Source: Lysobacterales bacterium PRO7
Lineage (GTDB): Bacteria > Pseudomonadota > Gammaproteobacteria > Xanthomonadales > Rhodanobacteraceae
Direction of reading: 5' to 3'
DNA length: 64,000 bases
Assembly (NCBI GenBank): GCA_021404785.1
Contig: QWHH01000013.1
Location: forward strand, 1 to 64,000
Position 1 is the first letter of the stretch. Every line of letters begins with the position of its first letter. Under the pieces are notes generated by a model, which had not been told where the DNA came from, made no database searches, and saw only the letters and a list, made by a program, of their open reading frames with translations. Of this stretch, positions 26,068 to 34,564 are shown piece by piece. Position numbers and translations under genes: made by a program.

Positions 26068-26094
26068 ATGACGTTATGACGTCTTGACATTGTA
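26068..26094 (-). promoter_or_regulatory. Probable promoter/operator of the antitoxin-toxin cassette
   Basis: On the minus strand a TACAAT hexamer (26089-26094), a good -10 match, lies ~30 bases before the antitoxin ATG. Right after it, 26068-26082 contain the 7-base sequence ACGTCAT twice, spaced 8 bases apart, beside a GACGTC palindrome. Short repeats at the -10/start site are typical operators for ribbon-helix-helix antitoxins. No clear -35 is seen. Confidence 0.5.
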
Positions 26095-26097
26095 GCA

Positions 26098-26697
26098 TCA
26101 AAACGTTTGCTGACTCAGCAGAACGCGCAACTTCGCCAGCGCCAGCCCGCGGTGACTGATGCGATTCTTGGTCGTCGCATCGAGTTCTGCCGCGCTCAAT
26201 CCGCCGCCATCATCGGGCTGGAAGATCGGGTCGTAGCCGAAGCCCTTGCGGCCGCGCGGCGCGCGCAGGATCGTACCCGGCCAGCGCCCTTCGGCGATCA
26301 GCGGTGCGGGATCATCAGGTTTACGCAGCAGGACGATGCTGCAATGGAAATGCGCGGTGCGCTGCGCAGCGGGAACGTCACGCAGTGCATCGAGTAACTT
26401 GGCGATATTCGCTTGCGCGTCGCCATGCTCGCCGGCATAACGCGCGGACAAAAGGCCCGGCGCGCCGTCGAGCGCATCCACGCAGATTCCCGAATCGTCG
26501 CCGAGCGCGGGCAGGCCTGAAGTGCGCGCGGCGTGGCGCGCCTTGATCAGCGCGTTTTCGACGAAGGTGCTGGCGGTTTCCGCGGCGTCGGAGATACCAA
26601 GCGCGGATTGCGCGATGAGTTCGACGTCGAGATCAGCGAGGATTTCGCGCATCTCGATGAGCTTGCCGGCGTTGCCGCTGGCGAGGACCAGATTCAT
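26098..26697 (-). CDS. rdgB: RdgB/HAM1 family non-canonical purine NTP pyrophosphatase
   Basis: Hydrolyses dITP, dXTP and ITP to the monophosphates, keeping deaminated purines out of DNA and RNA. About 199 residues, like E. coli RdgB (197). Signatures: LVLASGNAGKLIEMREIL at the N-terminus, SGLPALGDDSGICVDALDGAPGLLSARYAG, GRKGFGYDPIFQP and SHRGLALAKL. The ATG at 26697 yields the family-typical N-terminus; a GTG at 26712 overlapping the VOC stop is possible. Its usual partner hemW lies 3.7 kb further on because a cassette sits between them. Confidence 0.95.
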   Translation of the reverse strand: MNLVLASGNAGKLIEMREILADLDVELIAQSALGISDAAETASTFVENALIKARHAARTSGLPALGDDSGICVDALDGAPGLLSARYAGEHGDAQANIAKLLDALRDVPAAQRTAHFHCSIVLLRKPDDPAPLIAEGRWPGTILRAPRGRKGFGYDPIFQPDDGGGLSAAELDATTKNRISHRGLALAKLRVLLSQQTF

Positions 26698-26708
26698 TGA
26701 GGCGTGCT

Positions 26709-27101
26709 TCACGCGCGCCGCTCAATCAGGTCCCAGCGGTTGCCGTACAAATCGCGGAACACGACGACCGTGCCATAGGCCTCAAGGCGCGGCGATTCCT
26801 CGAAGTGCGCGCCGGCGGCAGTCAGGCGCGCATGGTCGCGCGCAAAATCATCGGTGTGCAGGAAGAACCCGACGCGCCCGCCGTGCTGGTCGCCGATCGC
26901 GGCTTCCTGTGCAGCGGTAACGGCGCGGGCCATGATCAGACTGAAGTGGATATTGCCGGTCGGCGCCATGCGCACCCAGCGTTTGCCGCCGCCGCGGTCG
27001 TCGTCTTCGAGCAGGACGAAGCCGAGCGCATCGCGATACCAGGCGATCGCCTCGTCGTAATCGCGCACGAGTATGGCGATCATGGCGATGTGGGATTTCA
27101 T
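26709..27101 (-). CDS. VOC (glyoxalase/dioxygenase superfamily) protein
   Basis: A 130-residue single-unit vicinal-oxygen-chelate protein: [31 protein letters not shown], a middle [22 protein letters not shown] and a C-terminal [18 protein letters not shown]. The terminal D-x-x-G-N-x-W-D/E-L pattern is the second metal-ligand strand of the family. The substrate cannot be inferred; such proteins include glyoxalases, antibiotic-resistance proteins and isomerases. It overlaps rph by 4 bases (ATGA) and is followed by rdgB, so rph-VOC-rdgB form one operon. Confidence 0.88.
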   Translation of the reverse strand: MKSHIAMIAILVRDYDEAIAWYRDALGFVLLEDDDRGGGKRWVRMAPTGNIHFSLIMARAVTAAQEAAIGDQHGGRVGFFLHTDDFARDHARLTAAGAHFEESPRLEAYGTVVVFRDLYGNRWDLIERRA

Positions 27102-27841
27102 GCCGACAACGCCTCGCGCTGTTTGTGTAAAAGTTCACTTATCCCTTTTTGCGCAAGTCCGAGCAGTGCATCGAGTTCTTCGCGCCGGAAAGCGTGGCCC
27201 TCGGCCGTGCCTTGCAGCTCGATGAAACCGCCGCCGTCGTTCATCACCACGTTCATGTCGGTGTCGCAGGCCGAATCTTCTGCGTAGTCGAGGTCGAGCA
27301 CCGGCACACCTTGATACACGCCCACCGACACCGCCGCGACAGCGCCGTGCAGCGGATCGCGCTTGATCTTGTCGCGCGCCTTGAGCCAGTTGATCGCATC
27401 GACCAGCGCGACATAGGCGCCGGTGATCGCCGCCGTGCGCGTGCCGCCGTCGGCTTGCAGCACGTCACAATCGAGCGTGATCGTGCGCTCGCCGAGCGCC
27501 GCACGTTCCACGCAGGCGCGCAGTGCGCGGCCGATCAGGCGCTGGATTTCCAGAGTGCGACCACCTTGTTTTCCGCGCGCCGCTTCGCGCGCGCTGCGCT
27601 CGCCGGTCGCACGCGGCAGCATGCCGTATTCGGCCGTGATCCAGCCTTCGCCCTTGCCGCGCAGGAACGGCGGCGCCTTGTCCTCGACGCTGGCCGTGCA
27701 CAGCACGCGCGTGTCGCCGAACGCGACCAGCACTGAGCCTTCGGCATGCCGTGTGTAGCGCCGTTCGATGCTGACGTTGCGCAATTGGTCCGCGGCGCGG
27801 CCGGAAGGGCGTTTGACTGTAGCCATTGAAATCTGGGCCAT
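27098..27841 (-). CDS. rph: Ribonuclease PH
   Basis: Phosphorolytic 3'-5' exoribonuclease that trims tRNA 3' ends; it forms a hexamer. 247 residues (E. coli 238). Signatures: [45 protein letters not shown] at the N-terminus, [16 protein letters not shown], the phosphate-site [23 protein letters not shown], and [18 protein letters not shown]. Unlike the truncated rph of E. coli K-12 it appears intact. The ATG at 27841 or at 27826 is the start. It is divergent from yicC across ~65 bases. Confidence 0.96.
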   Translation of the reverse strand: MAQISMATVKRPSGRAADQLRNVSIERRYTRHAEGSVLVAFGDTRVLCTASVEDKAPPFLRGKGEGWITAEYGMLPRATGERSAREAARGKQGGRTLEIQRLIGRALRACVERAALGERTITLDCDVLQADGGTRTAAITGAYVALVDAINWLKARDKIKRDPLHGAVAAVSVGVYQGVPVLDLDYAEDSACDTDMNVVMNDGGGFIELQGTAEGHAFRREELDALLGLAQKGISELLHKQREALSA

Positions 27842-27906
27842 CGAAATATCCCAAAAGCAGGGCGCGGAAGTTTACCATTGCGTCCATTGCCGCCAGTGGA
27901 ATCGCC

Positions 27907-28785
27907 ATGATCCGCAGCATGACCGCGTTCGCCAGCGCGGAAACCGAAACGCCGTGGGGTGCGCTCGCGTTCGAGCTGCGCTCGGTCAACCACCGTTACC
28001 TCGAACTCAATCCGCGCCTGCCGGATGAATTGCGCGCGATCGAACCGGCCTTGCGCGAGCGCATCGCTTCGAGGCTCACGCGCGGCAAGGTCGATGCGAC
28101 CTTGCGTTTTCGCCCGAACGATGCCGATGCGGCCAAGCTTCGCGTCAATGACGCGATGGTGGAACGCCTCGCGCATCTGGCGAAATCCTTCGACGAACGC
28201 TTTCCCGACCTCGACATCGATTTCACCGGATTGCTGCAATGGCCCGGGGTGCTGGTGCAGGACGACATCGATCAGGAAGGGCTGCGCAACGCCGCGCTGA
28301 AACTGCTCGATCAGGCGCTGGCCGACATGCTCGCCACGCGTCAGCGCGAAGGCGAGCGTCTCGGCGTGTTCCTGCGCGAGCGCCTCGACGGCATTGCGAA
28401 ACTCGTCGCTGATGTGCGCGGCTGGCTGCCGCAGATCCGCGAAGCGCTGCGCGCGAAATTGCAATCGCGCCTGGGCGAACTCAAGCCCGCTGCGGGGTTG
28501 GCGCAACTTGAACCGGGCCGGATCGAACAGGAGTTGGTGCTGCAGCTCTCGCGCATCGATGTGGACGAGGAACTCGATCGCCTCACCGCGCATATCGCCG
28601 AAGCTCGTCGCGTGCTGGCGCTGCCCGACGCGGTCGGTCGGCGCATGGATTTCCTGATGCAGGAATTCAACCGCGAAGCGAACACGCTCGGTTCCAAATC
28701 CGTCGACTCACGCACCACGCAGGCGAGCGTGGAACTCAAAGTATTGATCGAGCAGATGCGCGAGCAGGTGCAGAACATCGAATGA
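27907..28785 (+). CDS. yicC: YicC/YloC family endoribonuclease
   Basis: About 292 residues, as in E. coli YicC (287). The N-terminus MIRSMTAFASAET and LRSVNHRYLELNPRLPDELR are diagnostic, as is the C-terminal GRRMDFLMQEFNREANTLGSKSVDSRTTQASVELKVLIEQMREQVQNIE. The family has been shown to be endoribonucleases; it is linked to stationary-phase and stress survival. The ATG at 27907 is chosen because homology begins there, though the frame is open to 27826. It overlaps gmk by 4 bases (ATGA), the standard pairing. Confidence 0.95.
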   Translation: MIRSMTAFASAETETPWGALAFELRSVNHRYLELNPRLPDELRAIEPALRERIASRLTRGKVDATLRFRPNDADAAKLRVNDAMVERLAHLAKSFDERFPDLDIDFTGLLQWPGVLVQDDIDQEGLRNAALKLLDQALADMLATRQREGERLGVFLRERLDGIAKLVADVRGWLPQIREALRAKLQSRLGELKPAAGLAQLEPGRIEQELVLQLSRIDVDEELDRLTAHIAEARRVLALPDAVGRRMDFLMQEFNREANTLGSKSVDSRTTQASVELKVLIEQMREQVQNIE

Positions 28786-29399
28786 GCGGCACTCTTTTCA
28801 TCGTCGCCGCGCCTTCCGGCGCGGGCAAGACCAGTCTGACGCGGGCGTTGCTGCAAGGCGATCCGAACCTGTTGCTGTCGGTGTCCTACACCTCGCGCGG
28901 TGCGCGTCCGAACGAGGTCGATGGCGTGCATTACCATTTCGTCACGCGCGCCGAATTCGAGGCGATGGTCGCGCGCGGCGAGTTCTTCGAACACGCCGTC
29001 GTGCACGGCGATCTGAAGGGCACCTCGCGCAAGGTGGTGGAAGAAGCGCTCGCCGCCGGCCGCGACGTGTTGCTGGAAATCGACTGGCAGGGCGCGCGCG
29101 TGGTGCGCGCACAAATGCCGGACGCGGTCGGGATTTTCATCCTGCCGCCGTCGCGCGCGGAACTCGAACGCCGCTTGCGCGCGCGCGCGTCGGACAGCGA
29201 GGCGACGATCCAGCGCCGTCTCGCCGACGCGCATGCGGACCTGGCCCACGCCATGGAATTCGACTACTCCATCGTCAACGACGATTTCGATGCCGCGCTT
29301 GCGCAGATGCGCGAAATCGTGGCCAGCCGTCGCGAAGGCAGTGCGTTGCCGGCTCGGGATAACGCGGCACTGCTGGCCCGATTGCTGAACTCGACCTGA
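28782..29399 (+). CDS. gmk: Guanylate kinase
   Basis: Phosphorylates GMP to GDP with ATP. 205 residues (E. coli 207). The P-loop APSGAGKTSL begins at residue ~9; SVSYTSRGARPNEVDGVHYHF is the GMP-binding segment, and VLLEIDWQGARVVR and FILPPSRAELERRL follow as expected. It overlaps yicC by 4 bases. In related genomes rpoZ and spoT usually follow; here a 6-kb block carrying mla genes lies between gmk and rpoZ. Confidence 0.97.
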   Translation: MSGTLFIVAAPSGAGKTSLTRALLQGDPNLLLSVSYTSRGARPNEVDGVHYHFVTRAEFEAMVARGEFFEHAVVHGDLKGTSRKVVEEALAAGRDVLLEIDWQGARVVRAQMPDAVGIFILPPSRAELERRLRARASDSEATIQRRLADAHADLAHAMEFDYSIVNDDFDAALAQMREIVASRREGSALPARDNAALLARLLNST

Positions 29400-29454
29400 T
29401 TCGTGTCGGTCCTGGCGCTATCGCGCGACGTCGCGCTCGGGTAAGGTAGCCGCG

Positions 29455-30294
29455 ATGAACGTCACGCCCGCGCCAAAATCCGACGCCGCCGCAATCCGCG
29501 AGCCCTTGATCAGGATCCGCGGATTGCGCACCGTGCTCAACGGCAAGACGATCTTCGATGGCGTGGACCTCGACATTCCGCGCAGTCGCGTTACTGCGGT
29601 GATGGGCCCGAGCGGCACCGGCAAGACCACTCTGATGCGCCACATCACCGGGCAATTACGCCCCGATGCCGGCGAGATCGTCGTGGACGGCCAGCCGGTG
29701 TGGAAACTCGGGCGCGACGCGCTGTTCGATCTGCGCGAGAAGATCGGTTACCTGTTCCAGAACTCGGCCCTGCTCACGGATTTTTCCGTGTTCGAGAACG
29801 TGGCGTTTCCGTTGCGCCAGCACATGAAACTGCCCGAAGAACTGGTGCGCAACATCGTGTTCACCAAATTGCAGGCGGTCGGCCTGCGCGGTGCCGCGAA
29901 CCTGATGCCGAGCGAGCTGTCCGGCGGCATGATTCGGCGCGTGGCGCTGGCCCGCGCAATCGTGCGCGACCCGATGTTGATCATCTACGACGAACCGTTC
30001 GTGGGCCTGGATCCGATCGCGCTGAACCAGATCGTGAAGCTGATCCGCACGCTCAACGATACCTTGCACGTGACCGCAATTCTTGTAGCGCACGAATTCT
30101 CCGCAGTGCGCCGTGTTGCCGACCACGTCCACCTGCTCGCCGGCGGCAAGATCGTCGCGCACGGCACGCCGGATGAACTGGCGCGCGGCGAAACGCCGTG
30201 GACGCGCCAGTTCTTCAGTGGCGAGGCGGATGGCCCGGTGCCGTTCCACTATCCGGCGCCGGATTACGCTCGCCAGTTGGGGTTGTCGGCATGA
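29455..30294 (+). CDS. mlaF: Phospholipid ABC transporter ATPase MlaF
   Basis: Cytoplasmic ATPase of the Mla system that moves phospholipids between the outer and inner membranes. 279 residues. Walker A GPSGTGKTTLM, Q-loop YLFQNSALLTDFSVFENVAFPLRQH, signature LSGGMIRRVALARA, Walker B LIIYDEPFVGLDP and switch His in VAHEF are all intact. The LSGGM signature variant is typical of MlaF. The mlaE start overlaps its stop (ATGA). First gene of mlaFEDCB. Confidence 0.95.
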   Translation: MNVTPAPKSDAAAIREPLIRIRGLRTVLNGKTIFDGVDLDIPRSRVTAVMGPSGTGKTTLMRHITGQLRPDAGEIVVDGQPVWKLGRDALFDLREKIGYLFQNSALLTDFSVFENVAFPLRQHMKLPEELVRNIVFTKLQAVGLRGAANLMPSELSGGMIRRVALARAIVRDPMLIIYDEPFVGLDPIALNQIVKLIRTLNDTLHVTAILVAHEFSAVRRVADHVHLLAGGKIVAHGTPDELARGETPWTRQFFSGEADGPVPFHYPAPDYARQLGLSA

Positions 30295-31058
30295 ATACGG
30301 CGCGGCGTCCGGGTTTGCTCACGACAGGCATCGCGCAGATCGGCGCCTGCGGCATTTTCCTGTTGCACATCCTGCGCGCGCTGCCGCGCAGTTTGCGCTA
30401 TGTGCGCGAGACCGTGCGCCAGCTTTTCTTCGTCGGCGCGATGAGCCTGACCATCATCATGATCTGCGGATTGTTCGTCGGCATGGTGCTGGGCCTGCAG
30501 CTCTACCACACGCTGTCGATCTTCGGCGGCACTGCGGCGCTGGGTACAGTGGTTGCGTTGTCGCTGTACCGTGAACTGGGTCCGGTCGTGACCGCGCTGC
30601 TGTTCGCCGGTCGCGCCGGCACCTCGATCACGGCTGAAATCGGCCTGATGCGCGCGACCGACCAGCTCGACGCGATGGAAATGATGGCGGTCGATCCGAT
30701 GGCCTACGTGGTCGCGCCGCGCTTCCTCGCCGGCGTGATCGCCATGCCCCTGCTCGCCTGCATCTTCAACGCGCTGGGCATTTTTGGCGCGCACCTGGTC
30801 GGGGTGAACTGGCTGGGCCTGGACAGCGGCACGTTCTGGTCGAACATGACCTCGAGCGTGGACGTGTGGACGGACGTGATGAATGGCGTATGGAAAAGTG
30901 CCGTGTTCGGCGCGGTGTGCACGCTGATCGCGACATTTCAGGGTTACACCACGCCGCCGACCAGCGAAGGCGTGGCCTATGCGACCACGCGCACGGTGGT
31001 GTTTTCCTCGATCGCGACACTCGCGATCGACTTTGTCATGACTGCCTTTCTCATGTAA
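30291..31058 (+). CDS. mlaE: Phospholipid ABC transporter permease MlaE
   Basis: About 255 residues with five or so membrane helices; the inner-membrane permease of the Mla complex. Recognisable segments: RQLFFVGAMSLTIIMICGLFVGMVLGLQLYHTL, the conserved ELGPVVTALLFAGRAGTSITAEIGLMRATDQLDAMEMMAVDP coupling region, and PRFLAGVIAMPLL. The ATG at 30291 is chosen because it overlaps the mlaF stop and gives the family length (E. coli 260); the frame is open to 30198. Confidence 0.95.
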   Translation: MNTARRPGLLTTGIAQIGACGIFLLHILRALPRSLRYVRETVRQLFFVGAMSLTIIMICGLFVGMVLGLQLYHTLSIFGGTAALGTVVALSLYRELGPVVTALLFAGRAGTSITAEIGLMRATDQLDAMEMMAVDPMAYVVAPRFLAGVIAMPLLACIFNALGIFGAHLVGVNWLGLDSGTFWSNMTSSVDVWTDVMNGVWKSAVFGAVCTLIATFQGYTTPPTSEGVAYATTRTVVFSSIATLAIDFVMTAFLM

Positions 31059-31073
31059 GGCAAGGGAATTACG

Positions 31074-31565
31074 ATGGCACAAAGACAATCATTTCAGGTC
31101 GGCACCGGGCTGTTCATCCTGCTCGGCTTCGCCGCGCTCGCGTACCTGGCGACGCAAACGACCAGCCTGGCCAACTACCGCCAGGGCGCGAGCTACGACA
31201 TCGTCGCGCGCTTCACCAACATCGGCCAGCTCAAGTTGCGCGCGCCGGTGAAAGTGGCCGGGGTGCGCGTGGGCAGCGTCGACGCGATCGCGCTGGAGCC
31301 CGAAAAGCTCGATGCGAAGGTCACCCTGGCGATCGACGACCGCTACAAGATTCCCGACGACTCGGCTGCCGCGATCTTCACCAGCGGCTTGCTGGGAGAC
31401 CAGTATGTGGCCTTGCAACCCGGCGGCTCGCCGACGAATTTCAAGAACGGTGATGAGGTCGTGCTGACGCAAAGTTCCATGCAGCTGGAGGATCTGATCG
31501 GCAAGTATCTGGTCGGAGGCGATGCCGGCAAACCCAAGCCGGATGCGTCCACCGACAAGAAGTAA
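31074..31565 (+). CDS. mlaD: Mla substrate-binding MCE protein MlaD
   Basis: A 163-residue protein with one N-terminal membrane anchor (GTGLFILLGFAALAYLATQT) and a single periplasmic MCE domain (YDIVARFTNIGQLKLRAPVKVAGVRVGSVDAIAL...SGLLGDQYVAL). MlaD forms a hexameric ring on MlaFEB through which lipids pass. The C-terminal SSMQLEDLIGKYLVG is a typical short helix. A 15-base gap follows mlaE. Confidence 0.95.
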   Translation: MAQRQSFQVGTGLFILLGFAALAYLATQTTSLANYRQGASYDIVARFTNIGQLKLRAPVKVAGVRVGSVDAIALEPEKLDAKVTLAIDDRYKIPDDSAAAIFTSGLLGDQYVALQPGGSPTNFKNGDEVVLTQSSMQLEDLIGKYLVGGDAGKPKPDASTDKK

Positions 31566-31577
31566 CAGGAGTTCGAC

Positions 31578-32210
31578 ATGAAATTCGCAAGCCTGCTGTT
31601 GTGTGTTCTCGGATTCGCCGCATTCGCGCCCGTGCATGCCGACACGCCCGCGCCCAACCAGGTCGTGCAGGGCATGGTCGACGAACTCGGCAAGACCATG
31701 GACGCGCACCGTGCGGAGTTGCAGAAGAATCGCGACGAGTTGCTCAAGACCATCGATGCGATCGTGCTGCCGCATTTCGACATCGACTACGCATCGATCC
31801 TGGTACTCGGCCAGAACGCGCGCACGGCCACTCCGGCGCAGCGCGCGCGCTTTGCCAAGGCCATGTACAACTCGATCACGCACCGCTACGCCGAAGGACT
31901 GCTCAAGTACACCGAAGGCAGGGTCAAGGTATTGCCGTTCCAGGGTCAGTTGAACGAAAAGCGCACGCTGGTGCGCACCCAGGTCGTCCTCGACGACGGC
32001 AAGGTCGTGCCGGTGGACTACGCTTTTCGCAAATCCAGCGATGGTTCATGGAAGGCCTACGACGTCATCATCGAGGGCATTTCCTACGTCACCAACTACC
32101 GCAACCAGGTTGCCGCGGAAATCGCCAAGACCAGCCTGGATGCGCTGACCGCGCGCCTGGAAACTCAGGGCGCCGACGCGCTCAAGAGCCTGGAGAAGGA
32201 CGGCAAGTGA
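31578..32210 (+). CDS. mlaC: Periplasmic lipid shuttle MlaC
   Basis: A 210-residue protein with signal peptide MKFASLLLCVLGFAAFAPVHA and an MlaC/Ttg2D domain (VVQGMVDELGKTMDAHRAELQKNRDELLKTIDAIVLPHFDIDYASILVLG...FAKAMYNSITHRYAEGLL...GSWKAYDVIIEGISYVTNYRNQV). It ferries phospholipid across the periplasm between MlaA and MlaFEDB. AGGAG lies seven bases before the ATG. Fourth gene of the operon. Confidence 0.95.
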   Translation: MKFASLLLCVLGFAAFAPVHADTPAPNQVVQGMVDELGKTMDAHRAELQKNRDELLKTIDAIVLPHFDIDYASILVLGQNARTATPAQRARFAKAMYNSITHRYAEGLLKYTEGRVKVLPFQGQLNEKRTLVRTQVVLDDGKVVPVDYAFRKSSDGSWKAYDVIIEGISYVTNYRNQVAAEIAKTSLDALTARLETQGADALKSLEKDGK

Positions 32211-32512
32211 GCATGCCGTTCTTCAGTCTGGAAGCCGACACGCTGGGTGGCCTGCGCGTGTCCGGCGCGATTTCGTATGCAAACGCCGCGCGCGCACTGG
32301 AGCAGATGCCGCATCCCGTGCATGGCGCTGAAGCGATGGCGATCGACCTTGGCGCATTGCAGGGCGCCGACAGCGCCACGCTTGCCGTCTTCATCGCCTG
32401 GAGCGCGGCCGCGCATCGAGCCGGCACATCGCTGCGCTACCTGCGCGCGCCGCAAGGCCTGTGCAATCTCGCCAAGCTGTGCGAGGTGGATGGATTGCTC
32501 GGCTTGGGTTGA
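32207..32512 (+). CDS. mlaB: STAS-domain protein MlaB
   Basis: About 101 residues with a STAS fold: LEADTLGGLRVSGAISYANAARALEQM, then AMAIDLGALQGADSATLAVFIAWSAAAHRAGTSLRYLRAPQGLCNLAKLCEVDGLLGL. MlaB binds and stabilises MlaF. The D-x-x-x-x-x-x-x-D-S pattern around the conserved Ser/Thr is present. The start is GTG at 32207 (overlapping the mlaC stop, GTGA) or ATG at 32213. Last gene of mlaFEDCB; it ends 6 bases from the convergent glycosidase gene. Confidence 0.9.
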   Translation: MSMPFFSLEADTLGGLRVSGAISYANAARALEQMPHPVHGAEAMAIDLGALQGADSATLAVFIAWSAAAHRAGTSLRYLRAPQGLCNLAKLCEVDGLLGLG

Positions 32513-32518
32513 CGCCGC

Positions 32519-34516
32519 TTATTGCGGTGTCAGTTCCAGCGTCAGTACATCGAACGGCGCCAGCGTAAGGGTGCTGGGTGTGTCTGCATCGAACGTGCGC
32601 GTTTCGCCCGAACTCCACACCGGTTTGGCGGTGTAGTGTCGCGCCGCGTCCGCCGGCAGTTCGAGCTGGCGTTGCAGGTCGATCACCGCCAGTTGCGGTT
32701 TTGCATCCGGATTGCGCAGGGTCAGGAACGCCTTCTTCGGCGTCCACGCCGCCCAGCCGTAAACATCGAGGCGACTCGGATCGCCTCCGATCCAGTGCAT
32801 GTCGCGCAACACATCCGCGTTGGCGCGCGACCATTTCGCGGCTGTCGCGAGGGTGTCCCAGTCCGAGGACGAAAGCAGCGACGGCGTGATGTACATCTCC
32901 TGCAACTGCGTTCCGGTGGCGAAGTACGAATGCACCTCGTTGGCGAAGTCGTGGCCGGGGTCGGTCGCGAGGCGCGGATTCTTTTGCGCGTAGATGATGC
33001 CGTGGAGCATCAGCGAATTGATCGGGAACAGCGGTCCCTTGAGCACGATGTTGCGGTAGGTCGTTGCGTCGCGGTAGGTAATCCAGCGTTCGCGATTGCT
33101 GCCGACGCCGGCGAGGTCGTCGTCCTCGCCGTCGCGCCAGATCGAGTCGGCGTAGCGCAGCCAGAACGGCGAGGCCCAGGTGCCGGTGGTGAGGTTGATG
33201 AACGTATCGGGCTTGTCCTTGCGGATGTCGCCGATCAGTGCGATCGCCGCGGCAAAGTCGCTGTCGAAGCGGCTGCCGGGGAACACGCTGCTCACGTTGC
33301 CGGTGCCGTCGAACTTGAACTGGTTGACGCCGTCCTTGTTGAGCAGGCCCATCACCACGTCGTGGAAGCGCTGGTAATACTTTGGACCCGACAAGGCAAA
33401 GCCGCCGTCGATGATCTCGTAACCGGTCGCGGTGCCGTTCTTGATGCGTTCGGCCTTGGGCTTGCCATAGCCGCCCCACGGCGACAGCCACACGCCCGGC
33501 GCGGCGCCGTACCTGGCGGCGGCATCTTTCAGCGGCAGGAATCCGTTCGGGAATGATTTGCTGAAGTTCCAGCTTCCGCTGTAGTCGTCCCAGCCGTCGT
33601 CGAACAGGAACGAGTCGATCTTGACGCCGCGCTTGACGTGCAGTTCCTCGCCGAACGCGTGGATGCGTTCGAGCGCCTCGTCTTGCGTGTACGGGGTGAA
33701 GTAGCCGATGTCGTACCACGAGTTGTAGTGCAGGAACGGCCGGTACGGATGCGCGCGTTCGCGCTCGACATACGTTGCGAAATCGCGGCGCAGTTGCCCG
33801 GGGCGTGCGATGCCGACCACGGCCGAGTACTCGATCGATTGGCCCTGGCGCAGCGGCAAGGTGCGCTTGAGCAAGGTGCGCGCACGGATGTTGCCGCGCA
33901 CTTCGCTTTCCGACAACGGGTTCTCGAAGCCGAAATACCAGTTGCCGAACACGATCGGCGAGCCGTTCACGTCGCCGTCGACCGTGGCGCCCTCGACCGT
34001 GTCGGCCTTGAGCAGGACGACTTCCGCGATCGCCTCGTCCTGCTTGAGCGCCGTGATCTTGACGGCCTCGCGCACATAGGCGGCGTCTTCACGCTGGATC
34101 AGGCTCCAATCGATGCGCAGTCGGCCATCGGCATCCTCGAAAATTGCGTTTGCGGCTTGTCCGGGAAAATGATCGCCGAGGCGCGAAGCCTTGGGGTCGG
34201 CGGCGAGCGCGCGCTTGCCGGGCTTGCCGGCCAGTTTCAGGTCGGCCGGCGTGAAGGTCTTGCCATCGGCCAGCACGATCGCGAACGGCGCGGCAAACTT
34301 CAGCGCGATTTTTTCCGCATGAGCGGAAACAGCAAAGTCGTTCAAGTGGCCATCTCTGATCGACCACGATGCGGCAATTGTCGTGTTGCCGAGTTTTGCG
34401 GAGTCCCCGGTGATTGTCGCGACGGTCTTGTCCGCGGCATGCGTTGCGGCGGCCGGCAGCAACATCAGTAACGCCAACGCGAGGCTTGCCGTGGAAACAC
34501 GCCCAGGCGACGTCAT
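32519..34516 (-). CDS. Exported GH36-like glycoside hydrolase (putative alpha-galactosidase)
   Basis: 665 residues: signal peptide (SLALALLMLLPAAATHA), an N-terminal beta-rich domain (~30-270), a TIM-barrel-like centre and a small C-terminal beta domain. The barrel holds HYNSWYDIGYF, KIDSFLFDDGWDD, PGVWLSPWGGYGK, VNQFKFDGTGNV and FINLTTGTWASPFWLRYADSIWRDG, which resemble clan GH-D (GH27/GH36) enzymes; the Asp in KFDGTG is the probable nucleophile and the Asp near SIWRDG a candidate acid/base. Substrate specificity is not readable. The ATG at 34516 has AGGAG eight bases upstream. It stands between mlaB and mlaA, to which it has no obvious functional tie. Confidence 0.75.
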   Translation of the reverse strand: MTSPGRVSTASLALALLMLLPAAATHAADKTVATITGDSAKLGNTTIAASWSIRDGHLNDFAVSAHAEKIALKFAAPFAIVLADGKTFTPADLKLAGKPGKRALAADPKASRLGDHFPGQAANAIFEDADGRLRIDWSLIQREDAAYVREAVKITALKQDEAIAEVVLLKADTVEGATVDGDVNGSPIVFGNWYFGFENPLSESEVRGNIRARTLLKRTLPLRQGQSIEYSAVVGIARPGQLRRDFATYVERERAHPYRPFLHYNSWYDIGYFTPYTQDEALERIHAFGEELHVKRGVKIDSFLFDDGWDDYSGSWNFSKSFPNGFLPLKDAAARYGAAPGVWLSPWGGYGKPKAERIKNGTATGYEIIDGGFALSGPKYYQRFHDVVMGLLNKDGVNQFKFDGTGNVSSVFPGSRFDSDFAAAIALIGDIRKDKPDTFINLTTGTWASPFWLRYADSIWRDGEDDDLAGVGSNRERWITYRDATTYRNIVLKGPLFPINSLMLHGIIYAQKNPRLATDPGHDFANEVHSYFATGTQLQEMYITPSLLSSSDWDTLATAAKWSRANADVLRDMHWIGGDPSRLDVYGWAAWTPKKAFLTLRNPDAKPQLAVIDLQRQLELPADAARHYTAKPVWSSGETRTFDADTPSTLTLAPFDVLTLELTPQ

Positions 34517-34564
34517 GGTGATGGCTCCTGAATGAACGGCGGCGCGTCTGCGCCAAGGTACAAG

